A stretch of DNA of 64,000 nucleotides from Nocardiopsis sp. N85 (GTDB lineage: Bacteria; Actinomycetota; Actinomycetes; Streptosporangiales; Streptosporangiaceae), in the NCBI RefSeq assembly GCF_028882275.1, contig NZ_JARBUT010000002.1, positions 124,001 through 188,000 of the forward strand. The letters run 5' to 3'. The notes under the pieces are model-generated. The model was not told the origin of the DNA, made no database searches, and worked only from the letters and a program-made list of their open reading frames with translations. A program made the translations under genes and the position numbers. The number at the start of each line of letters is the position of its first letter. Positions within the stretch are counted from its first letter, which is position 1. This document shows positions 42,765 through 50,173 of the stretch, one piece after another.

Positions 42765-44104
42765 CCCTGTCCCTGGTCCCGGCCACCGAGCCCGTGGCCC
42801 CCGACTCCCCCTACCGGTCCTACGTCTACGCCTATCCGCACAAGAGCTCCTACCGGCCGTTCGGGCGGCGACCGCTCCTCGCCGACCTGTGGCGGGACGA
42901 GGACGTGCGGGCGCTGTCGCTGTACCTGCACATCCCGTTCTGCGAGATGCGGTGCGGGTTCTGCAACCTGTTCACCCGGTCCACGCCCCCCGCCGAACAG
43001 GTGGCCGCCTACCTGGACGCGTTCGAGCGGCAGGCGCGGACCGTCGCGGGGGTGCTGCCGGAGGGCACCCGGTTCGCGCGGGCCGCCCTGGGCGGAGGCA
43101 CCCCCACCTACCTGGAGGCCGACGAGCTGGCCCGGGTCTACGACGTGCTGGAGTCGGCGTTCGGGCTGGACCTGACGGCCGTCCCGATGTCGGTGGAGAC
43201 CTCGCCGGCCACCGCCACCGACGACCGCCTGGCGGTGTTGGAGGCGCGCGGGGTCACCCGGGTCAGCATGGGCGTGCAGAGCTTCATCGACTCCGAGGCG
43301 CACGCCGCAGGCCGACCGCAGAGACGCGCCGAGGTCGACCGGGCCCTGGCGGCGATCCGCGCGCACACCACCGCCGACCTCAACGTGGACCTCATCTACG
43401 GGATCGACCGCCAGGACGAACGGACCTGGGCGTACTCGCTGGACACCGCCCTGGAGCACGAACCCGAGGAGATCTATCTCTATCCGCTGTACGTGCGACC
43501 GCTCACCGGGTTGGGCCGACGGGGCGGCTCGTGGGACGACCACCGGCTGGGCCTGTACCGACAGGGCCGCGATCACCTGCGCGAACACGGATACGAACAG
43601 GTGTCGATGCGGATGTTCCGACGGACCGACGCCCCCTCGGTGGAGGGCCCCGAGTACTGCTGCCAGACCGACGGCATGGTCGGCCTGGGATGCGGGGCCC
43701 GGTCGTACACCGTCTCCACGCACTACTCCTTCGACTACGCGGTGGGGGTGGGGAGGGTGCGGTCGATCATCGACGACTACACCGGCCGGGACCCCGCCGA
43801 CTTCGCGCACGCCGAGGTGGGGTTCGTACTGGACGAGGACGAGCGGCGGCGACGCCACCTGCTCCAGTCGCTGCCGCGGGCCGAGGGGATGGACACGGCC
43901 GGGTACACGGCCCGGTTCGGCGGGAGTCCCCGGGACGACTTCCCCGGGCTCTTCGCCGCGCTGGACCGGCGCGGCTGGGTCGCGGGGGACTCCACCGAGC
44001 GGATCGTGCTGACCGAGGAGGGGCTGGCGCACTCCGACGCGATCGGGCCCCTGTTCTTCTCGGAACGGGTGAACGCCCTCATGGCCGAGTACGAGGCCCG
44101 ATGA
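42761..44104 (+). CDS. STM4012 family radical SAM protein (HemW-like)
   Basis: A 447-residue radical SAM enzyme. The 4Fe-4S cluster motif CEMRCGFC lies near residue 61 in YLHIPFCEMRCGFCNLFT; then GGGTPTYL, SVETSPATATDDRLAVLEARG and RVSMGVQSF, all in the order seen in coproporphyrinogen-oxidase-like proteins (HemN/HemW). A second half of about 200 residues has EEIYLYPLYVRPLTG, the CC pair in PEYCCQTDG and a C-terminal winged-helix-like segment. GTG at 42761 overlaps the STM4013 stop (GTGA). The substrate is unknown. Confidence 0.88.
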   Translation: MTLSLVPATEPVAPDSPYRSYVYAYPHKSSYRPFGRRPLLADLWRDEDVRALSLYLHIPFCEMRCGFCNLFTRSTPPAEQVAAYLDAFERQARTVAGVLPEGTRFARAALGGGTPTYLEADELARVYDVLESAFGLDLTAVPMSVETSPATATDDRLAVLEARGVTRVSMGVQSFIDSEAHAAGRPQRRAEVDRALAAIRAHTTADLNVDLIYGIDRQDERTWAYSLDTALEHEPEEIYLYPLYVRPLTGLGRRGGSWDDHRLGLYRQGRDHLREHGYEQVSMRMFRRTDAPSVEGPEYCCQTDGMVGLGCGARSYTVSTHYSFDYAVGVGRVRSIIDDYTGRDPADFAHAEVGFVLDEDERRRRHLLQSLPRAEGMDTAGYTARFGGSPRDDFPGLFAALDRRGWVAGDSTERIVLTEEGLAHSDAIGPLFFSERVNALMAEYEAR

Positions 44105-45012
44105 CGGCCGACGTCGCGCGGCCGCTGCCGCCGCACCTGACACTGCTGTACCGGGGGCCGCTGGCCAGTTGCGACTACGACTGCCCCTACTGCCCGTTCG
44201 CCAAGCGGCGCGACGGCCCGGAGACGCTGCGGGCGGACCGGGCCGCCCTGGAGCGGTTCGAGGACTGGGTGGCCGCGCGGGCCGGGGAGGACCCCGGGAC
44301 CCGGATCTCGGTGCTGTTCACCCCGTGGGGCGAGGGCCTGGTGCGGTCCTGGTACCGGCGGGCGCTGGTCCGGTTGAGCGCGCTGGAGCACGTGGAACGG
44401 GTGGCGATCCAGACCAACCTGAGCGGCCGGGTGGAGTGGCTGGCCGACTGCGACCGTTCCTCGGTGGCGCTGTGGACCACCTATCACCCCGGTCAGGTCG
44501 CCCACGAACGCTTCCTGGCCAAGGCGACGCGCCTGGTGGAGCTGGGGGTGCGGTTCAGCGTGGGGGTGGTGGGAGAGCCCGAGCACCTGGCGGCGGCCCG
44601 GCGGATGCGCGCCGACCTGCCCGAAGAGGTGTACCTGTGGGTCAACGCCGCCGAGGGACGGACCTACACCGACGCCGAGGCGGCCGACTGGCGGGCGCTC
44701 GACCCGCACTTCCACTACAGCCGTCACCCGCACGTCAGCGGAGGACTGCCCTGTCGGACCGGTGACAGTGTGCTGTCCGTCGACGGCGACGGGGACGTGC
44801 GCCGCTGCCACTTCGTCTCCGAGTCGCTGGGCAACCTGTACGACGGCTCGTTCCGGGCCCGGCTCGGCCCGCGCGGATGCCCGCTGACCACGTGCGACTG
44901 CCATATCGGGTACGTGCACCTGGAGTCGCTCGACCTGTACGAGGTGTTCCGGGGCGGGATCGTGGAACGTGTTCCGGCGGTGCGCCCACGGATGCCTCCG
45001 TTGATCACCTGA
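44101..45012 (+). CDS. STM4011 family radical SAM protein
   Basis: A 303-residue radical SAM enzyme with cluster motif CDYDCPYC (near 25-32). It lacks the HemW features. After the partial barrel (VLFTPWGEGLVRSWYRRAL, AIQTNLSG) the C-terminus holds further cysteines: LPCRTGD, VRRCHF and CPLTTCDC, which could bind an auxiliary cluster as in SPASM/Twitch enzymes that modify peptides. ATG at 44101 overlaps the STM4012 stop (ATGA). Last gene of the coupled set. Confidence 0.87.
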   Translation: MTADVARPLPPHLTLLYRGPLASCDYDCPYCPFAKRRDGPETLRADRAALERFEDWVAARAGEDPGTRISVLFTPWGEGLVRSWYRRALVRLSALEHVERVAIQTNLSGRVEWLADCDRSSVALWTTYHPGQVAHERFLAKATRLVELGVRFSVGVVGEPEHLAAARRMRADLPEEVYLWVNAAEGRTYTDAEAADWRALDPHFHYSRHPHVSGGLPCRTGDSVLSVDGDGDVRRCHFVSESLGNLYDGSFRARLGPRGCPLTTCDCHIGYVHLESLDLYEVFRGGIVERVPAVRPRMPPLIT

Positions 45013-45062
45013 GGTGGTGGCCGCCTTCCGGAGCGTCGGCGGCGACCGACATAATTCGACAC

Positions 45063-45866
45063 ATGGTCTTTCCCCGGGTCATCGCGACGGATCTCGACGG
45101 CACCCTCCTCGGCCTCGACGGTCGCGTCTCCGAACGCAACCGCCGGGCCCTGTCCGCAGCCGTGGCCGCCGGCGTGAAGCTGGTCCTGTCCACCGCGCGC
45201 CCCCCGCGCACCACCCGGCACATCGCCGCGCAGTTCACCTGTTCGGCGGTGTTGTGCGGCAACGGCGCGGTGGCCTCACTGCCCGGTGCCGAACCGATGC
45301 TGCGGGCGCTGGAGGTGGCCACCGCGGGGGACGTGGTGGCCAGGCTGCGCGGTGTCATGCCCACCGTGGGCTTCGGGGTGGAGACGGGGACGGACTTCTA
45401 CCACGACGCCGAGTACCGGCTCGCGCCCTGGATGTCGCGCGACTGGGTGCGCGAGGTGGTCGACTCCACCGACTCCCTGTTGGCACGGGCCAAGCCCATC
45501 ACCAAACTGCTGGTGCAGGCCCAGGAGACACCGGTGCACCTGCTGCACGAGACCGCCGTGGAGGCCGTGGGGGCGCTGGCCGAGGTGACGTACTCGGGCG
45601 GGTCGGGACTGTTGGAGCTGAGCGCCTCGGGGGTCGACAAGGGCAGCACCCTGGCGATGGTGTGCGAGCGGTGGGGGGTGTCCGCCGAGGAGGTCGTGGC
45701 CTTCGGCGACATGCCCAACGACCTGCCCGCGCTGACATGGGCCGGGGCCGGGTACGCGATGGCCAGTGGGCACCCCGGGCTGCTGGATCCGGCGTTGGGG
45801 CTGCGGGTGGCCCCGCCCGCGCACGAGCACGGGGTGGCCAGGGTCGTGGAGGAACTGCTGTCCTGA
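45063..45866 (+). CDS. HAD family (Cof-type IIB) phosphatase
   Basis: A 267-residue phosphatase: catalytic ATDLDGTLLG (Asp nucleophile at residue 10), STARP (motif II), KLLVQ and motif IV AFGDMPNDLPAL (near 219), with a type IIB cap between. Acts on sugar phosphates, FMN or similar in known members. CATAAT (45050-45055) lies seven bases before the ATG, so its transcript is separate from the STM operon and near leaderless. Confidence 0.9.
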   Translation: MVFPRVIATDLDGTLLGLDGRVSERNRRALSAAVAAGVKLVLSTARPPRTTRHIAAQFTCSAVLCGNGAVASLPGAEPMLRALEVATAGDVVARLRGVMPTVGFGVETGTDFYHDAEYRLAPWMSRDWVREVVDSTDSLLARAKPITKLLVQAQETPVHLLHETAVEAVGALAEVTYSGGSGLLELSASGVDKGSTLAMVCERWGVSAEEVVAFGDMPNDLPALTWAGAGYAMASGHPGLLDPALGLRVAPPAHEHGVARVVEELLS

Positions 45867-45914
45867 TCCGGGCGGGGACGAAAATCCCTGGTCCGATCGG
45901 AAGCGACCGTCCTA

Positions 45915-46097
45915 AGGCGTGTTCGGTGGATGCTTTCGAGGGGTTCGGCGCTTGTGCGCCGAGTGCTGGGAGCGGTCTTGAGGCGATCTCTCGCGAGACG
46001 CCCGGCGGGGTCGGCCCGGGGTCGGCCGGCCGAGCACAGGCGGAGCGGCGAGAGGCGGCCTCGTGGTCGCGCCCCGGAACGATCCGCCGAACACGGC
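45915..46097. mobile_element. MITE-like element, IS5-type ends
   Basis: About 183 bp bounded by imperfect inverted repeats of about 30 bp: GGCGTGTTCGGTGGAT on the left, and on the right (reverse complement) GGCCGTGTTCGGCGGAT. Both ends are flanked by CTA (45912-45914 and 46098-46100), a probable target duplication. No transposase frame. Ends of this type occur in IS5-family elements of streptomycetes (recalled, not searched). It fills most of the gap between the HAD gene and the DUF2087 gene. Confidence 0.55.
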
Positions 46098-46171
46098 CTA
46101 GGGTGCGGACGCGCCGAAGGTCCGGGGACTCCGGGCCCGGACACGCGCCCGAGAGACCCTGGGAGCCCACC

Positions 46172-46672
46172 GTGCCGCACCCGACACAGGTCGCCTCCGC
46201 CCTCGCCGACCCCGAACGGTTGGAGCTGTACGCCCGCGTGATCGTCGCCGGGGCCGCCGGTGTGCCCGCCGAGGAGGTGATGGCGGCGGGGCCGATCGCC
46301 GCCCGCCATCCGGCCCGGTCGGCCTCCTCGGGCCTGGTCCGCGAGGAGGAGGGCCGGATGACATGGGTGCCGGACGTGTTCGCCACCGCACTGCGCGACC
46401 AGCGGCCCGACCGGCCCGGGGATCCCGTGGACGAACTGTTCCGGGACGGCCGGCTGGCGGCGATGCCGACCCGCCGCGCACTGCGCCTGGGCGTGCTCGA
46501 CCGGATCGCCCGCACCCTGTTCGCCCCCGGTACGGAGTACGACGAGAAGCAGGTCGACACCGCCCTGCGGAGCTGCTTCGACGACCACTCGGCACTGCGC
46601 CGGTACCTGGTCGACGAGGGGTGTCCGGAGCGGAGCGCCGATGGCGGCGTCTGCCGGTCGACCGCCCGGTAG
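46172..46672 (+). CDS. DUF2087 domain protein
   Basis: A 166-residue protein. The N-terminal half looks like a degenerate winged helix (ASALADPERLELYARVIVAGAAGVPAEEVMAAG). The C-terminal half is DUF2087: ALRLGVLDRIARTLFAPGTEYDEKQVDTAL, then DHSALRRYLVDEGCPERSADGGVCR. This combination is typical of small actinomycete regulators of unknown target. GTG at 46172 with GGGAG upstream. Just right of the MITE-like element, which may have displaced its promoter. Confidence 0.8.
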   Translation: MPHPTQVASALADPERLELYARVIVAGAAGVPAEEVMAAGPIAARHPARSASSGLVREEEGRMTWVPDVFATALRDQRPDRPGDPVDELFRDGRLAAMPTRRALRLGVLDRIARTLFAPGTEYDEKQVDTALRSCFDDHSALRRYLVDEGCPERSADGGVCRSTAR

Positions 46673-46717
46673 CGTGGACGGGCACCGGACGTCGACGCGG
46701 TGCGGACGAGGGCGGTG

Positions 46718-47560
46718 GTGACGGTGGGACGGGTCACGGTACGGGACAGGATCCTGCGGATCAGGGACGGGGTCGCCACCGAACGGGTCGACACCCTGGT
46801 CGCCGAGGAGCCGATGGAGATACGGCTCAACGGAGATCCCCTGACCGTCACCATGCGCACCCCCGGCCACGACTTCGACCTCGCCACCGGCTTCCTCGTC
46901 GGCGAGGGCGTGGCGGTGGCCGCCGACGACGTGCGGGCGATCCGCTACTGCGCGGGCGCCACCGAGGACGGGTCCAACACGTTCAACGTGGTGGACGTGG
47001 GACTGGCACCGGGGGTGCCGCTGCCGGAGACGTCGCTCGAACGCAACTTCTACACGACGTCCTCGTGCGGCCTGTGCGGGAAGGCCGGCCTGGACGCGGT
47101 GCGCCTGCGGGCACGGTGGCCGGTGGCCGACGACCCGGTCCGGGTGGACGTCGCGACGTTGGCGGAACTGCCGGTACGGCTGCGCGAGGAGCAGAGGATC
47201 TTCGGGCGCACCGGCGGGTTGCACGCGGCGGGGCTGTTCGACGCCGGGGGCCGGCTCCTGGTGGTCCGCGAGGACGTGGGGCGTCACAACGCGGTCGACA
47301 AGACCGTGGGATGGGCCCTGCGGGAGGGCGCGCTGCCGCTGCGGGGAGCGGTGCTCGCGCTGTCGGGGCGGGCGTCGTTCGAGCTGGTCCAGAAGGCGTG
47401 GATGGCGGGCGTCCCGGTGGTCGCCGCGGTGTCGGCGCCGTCGTCGCTGGCCGTGGAGCTGGCCCGGGAGGCGGGCATCACCCTGGTGGGGTTCCTGCGC
47501 GGCACCTCCATGAACGTGTACGCCGGGGCCCACCGGGTGGTCCTCCCCGACACCCCCTGA
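46718..47560 (+). CDS. fdhD: Formate dehydrogenase accessory sulfurtransferase FdhD
   Basis: Passes sulfur from a desulfurase to the molybdenum cofactor so that formate dehydrogenase becomes active. The 280-residue protein shows LVAEEPMEIRLNG, GHDFDLATGFLVGEG, the active CxxC loop SSCGLCGKA (near 117), TGGLHAAGLFD, REDVGRHNAVDK and SGRASFELVQKA. GTG at 46718 follows GAGGG by five bases; GTGs at 46700 and 46724 are alternatives. It depends on the same cofactor as moaC, mog and glp further left. No formate dehydrogenase gene lies in the window. Confidence 0.93.
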   Translation: MTVGRVTVRDRILRIRDGVATERVDTLVAEEPMEIRLNGDPLTVTMRTPGHDFDLATGFLVGEGVAVAADDVRAIRYCAGATEDGSNTFNVVDVGLAPGVPLPETSLERNFYTTSSCGLCGKAGLDAVRLRARWPVADDPVRVDVATLAELPVRLREEQRIFGRTGGLHAAGLFDAGGRLLVVREDVGRHNAVDKTVGWALREGALPLRGAVLALSGRASFELVQKAWMAGVPVVAAVSAPSSLAVELAREAGITLVGFLRGTSMNVYAGAHRVVLPDTP

Positions 47561-47570
47561 CCGCTCCCGG

Positions 47571-47610
47571 CGCCGGTCGACGGGACGCATCCCTGACTTT
47601 CGTCAGATGC
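47571..47610. promoter_or_regulatory. Shared upstream block, copy at the kinase gene
   Basis: CGCCGGTCGACGGG followed after eight bases by the inverted repeat CTGAC-TTTC-GTCAG (47593-47606). A matching block, same orientation on the + strand, lies at 53508-53550 beside the ABC transporter. Candidate binding site of the response regulator at 49234-49938. Confidence 0.5.
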
Positions 47611-47642
47611 CCAGGGCCGCACGTACGACCTAGCGTCAGAAC

Positions 47643-49223
47643 ATGGCCCTTCTCTCGTCCCGTGTCCCGCTCGGACACGTCGCACTGGCCGGCGTCGTCG
47701 TCCTCGCCGTCCTGGCCGTGCGATGGCCGGCCCTCGTTCCGGTCCTGCCGGTGCCCGCGCTGCTCACCGGACGCCTGTCACCGGACCCCCGACCGGCCAC
47801 GGTGGTGTACGCGGTCGGCGCGTTCATCGGGGCCGGGTGGCTCCTGGTGGGCGGGGGGCCGGTGGGGCTCTGGGGCACCGGAGGGATCCTGCTGTTGTTC
47901 GCGGTGCTGATGCCCTGGCTGGTGGGCTCGTACCTGCGTGTCAACGCCGTACTGGAGCGTTCCGGCTGGGAGCGGGCGCGCACCCTGGAACGGGAAGCGA
48001 GGCTCATGGCCGAACGGACCCGGATGCGGGAGCGCTCGCGGATCGCCCAGGACCTGCACGACGAGGTGGGGCACGAGTTGAGCCTGTTGGCGCTGCGGGC
48101 CGGGGCTTTGGAGATGGCGGCCGACCTGCCGGAGGAGCGCCGTGCCGCGGCGAGCGCGCTGCGCGAGGCCGCGGCGCGGGCGGCGGATCGCCTGTTGGAG
48201 GCGGTCGGAGTGCTACGCGCCGACAGCGGGGTTTCGGCCCCGTTGGGCCCGGCAGGGGACGGAGTGCCGGCCCTGGTGTCCCGGGCCCGGTCGGCAGGCT
48301 TGGACGTGACGTTGGCGGGGACGACCGGACCGCTGCCGACGCTGGTGGACCGGGCGGTCCACCGGGTGACCCAGGAGGCGTTGACCAACGCGACCAGGTA
48401 CGCCTCCGGGGCCACGGTTCGGGTGCTCGTGGAGGAGGACGGCGATGAGGTGCGGGTGACGGTGACCGACTCCGGTGGGACACGGACGGACACGGCGGGG
48501 CCCGCCCCGGCGGGAAGAGCCGTCCAGGGTGGAGGGCTTGCCCGAGGTGGAGGACCCGCTCGGGACGGGAGCCCCACCCGGGACGGCTCCGCCTCGGGCG
48601 GAGGCACGGGGCTGACCGGCCTGGACGAGAGGGTGCGGCTGCTCGGCGGCCGGTTAGAGGCGGGCCCGCAGGGGGCGGGCTGGTCCGTCCACGCCCGGAT
48701 CCCCCTGCACGGCACCCCTCGACCGACCGCAGAAGCGTTCTCCTCGCCGACCGTGGACGGGGGCCGGCCGGCCCCCGTCGAGGGTGCCCGGCGGCGAGAT
48801 GCGGCGCCGGAGGCGGGGTCGGATGGGATGGGCCCCGTGGCCGCGGAAGAGGCCGCGCACCGGTGGGCCCGGCGGCGGACCGGGGCGGCCATCACCGTGC
48901 TCATCGGGGTTCCGATCGCGGTGGTCCTGATGGGTTACGCGATCACGGTGTCGCTCGCCGCGCACCAGGCCGCCACGGCAGGGCTGGATCCATGGGTGTT
49001 CGAGGAGCTGCGCCCTGGAAGGGATCGGTCGGAGGTCGAGGCGCTCCTGCCCGAACGCGACCTCTACCAGGGCCCCCTCCACGACACCGGGTCGCCACCA
49101 CCGGACCCGGCCGGGTTGGAGTGTCGCCATTACCGGGTCGGAACGGATGTGTTCGGCGAGGGGTACGGGCGTTATCGGTTGTGCTTCGATACCGAGACCC
49201 TGGTGTCGGCCGAGGTGTGGTGA
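47643..49223 (+). CDS. NarL-type sensor histidine kinase with C-terminal membrane extension
   Basis: A 526-residue kinase: four or so N-terminal helices (about 10-105), HisKA_3 dimerisation domain IAQDLHDEVGHELSLLALRAG (His near 140), an ATPase domain starting at HRVTQEALTNATRYA, an unusual Gly/Arg-rich insertion (GGGLARGGGPARDGSPTRDG, about 297-318), then GTGLTGLDERVRLLGG. After residue 390 a further membrane helix (AAITVLIGVPIAVVLMGYAI) and a 100-residue domain with two Cys follow, which is uncommon. ATG is six bases after TAGCGT, so probably leaderless. Followed after 10 bp by the response regulator. Confidence 0.9.
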   Translation: MALLSSRVPLGHVALAGVVVLAVLAVRWPALVPVLPVPALLTGRLSPDPRPATVVYAVGAFIGAGWLLVGGGPVGLWGTGGILLLFAVLMPWLVGSYLRVNAVLERSGWERARTLEREARLMAERTRMRERSRIAQDLHDEVGHELSLLALRAGALEMAADLPEERRAAASALREAAARAADRLLEAVGVLRADSGVSAPLGPAGDGVPALVSRARSAGLDVTLAGTTGPLPTLVDRAVHRVTQEALTNATRYASGATVRVLVEEDGDEVRVTVTDSGGTRTDTAGPAPAGRAVQGGGLARGGGPARDGSPTRDGSASGGGTGLTGLDERVRLLGGRLEAGPQGAGWSVHARIPLHGTPRPTAEAFSSPTVDGGRPAPVEGARRRDAAPEAGSDGMGPVAAEEAAHRWARRRTGAAITVLIGVPIAVVLMGYAITVSLAAHQAATAGLDPWVFEELRPGRDRSEVEALLPERDLYQGPLHDTGSPPPDPAGLECRHYRVGTDVFGEGYGRYRLCFDTETLVSAEVW

Positions 49224-49233
49224 GGAGTGGCGG

Positions 49234-49938
49234 GTGATCCGGGTTCTGCTGGTGGACGACGAGGCGATGGTGCGCGCCGGGGTACGGGCGCTGCTCGCCC
49301 ATGCCCCTGACATCAAGGTGATCGCGGAGGCCGAGGACGGCCGCCGAGGGGTGGAGCTGGCACGGTCCCACCGCCCCGACGTGGTGCTCCTCGACATCCG
49401 CATGCCCGGCATGAACGGCCTGGACGCGTTGGCGGAGTTGCGGCGTGCCGCCCCCGAAACCGGGGTGGTGGTGCTGACCACCTTCGGAGAGGAGGAGTAC
49501 GTGGTCCGGGCGGTCGCCGGCGGGGTGGACGGGTTCCTGCTCAAGACGGGTGACCCGTACGAGCTCCTCTTGGGGGTGCGGGCCGTCGCAGAGGGCGGGG
49601 TCTTCCTGTCCCCCAAGGTGGCGCGGCGGGTCCTCGCCCTGGTGGACCGGGACCGATCGATGGAGCGCTTGCGCGCCCGGACACGGGTGGCGGCGCTGAC
49701 CGAAAGGGAACGGCAGGTGCTGGCGCTCCTGGGGGAGGGTTCCTCCAACGGGGACATCGCCCGGCGGCTGTTCCTGGTGGAAGGGACCGTCAAAGGACAC
49801 GTGAGCGCGATCCTCGCCCGGCTCGGGGTGCGCAACCGGGTGGAGGCCGCGGTCTTGGCACACGAGGCCGGGCTGACCCCGGTCCACGGGGCCCCGACCG
49901 AGCCTCCCGACCGGGTGACGGGACCCGCCGACCGATAG
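49234..49938 (+). CDS. NarL/FixJ family response regulator
   Basis: A 234-residue regulator: receiver domain VLLVDDEAMVRAG, phosphoacceptor in VVLLDIRMPG (Asp near 53) and LLKTG; LuxR HTH LTERERQVLALLGEGSSNGDIA then EGTVKGHVSAILARLGVRNR. GTG at 49234 with GAGGAG upstream, immediately after the kinase gene. Its likely targets, judged from a shared inverted-repeat block, are its own operon and the ABC transporter genes to the right. Confidence 0.93.
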   Translation: MIRVLLVDDEAMVRAGVRALLAHAPDIKVIAEAEDGRRGVELARSHRPDVVLLDIRMPGMNGLDALAELRRAAPETGVVVLTTFGEEEYVVRAVAGGVDGFLLKTGDPYELLLGVRAVAEGGVFLSPKVARRVLALVDRDRSMERLRARTRVAALTERERQVLALLGEGSSNGDIARRLFLVEGTVKGHVSAILARLGVRNRVEAAVLAHEAGLTPVHGAPTEPPDRVTGPADR

Positions 49939-50030
49939 AACCCGAGCTTCGGAAGATCTGTACCGGACCACCGCCGGCCGGGGACCTGCCAGGGTGCCCG
50001 AACGGACGCGTTGGCGGCTCACAGACCGAC

Positions 50031-50168
50031 CGGGCCCCGGGGCGATGGCACCCGGAGCGGCGGAGCCTCGGCCGGTGAGCCCTGGAGTGGTGAGCCCCGG
50101 GTCGCCGGGATCTGAGCCGGTGGGTCCCGGAACGGTCGGCCCCCGCCCGGTGGACCCGGGGCCGGTGG
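50031..50168. repeat. Degenerate GC-rich short repeats
   Basis: A run of imperfect units of about 15 bp containing CCCGG(A/T)..GGTG(A/G)G between the convergent response-regulator and permease genes. No gene supported in 49939-50173. Confidence 0.35.
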
Positions 50169-50173
50169 GACGA

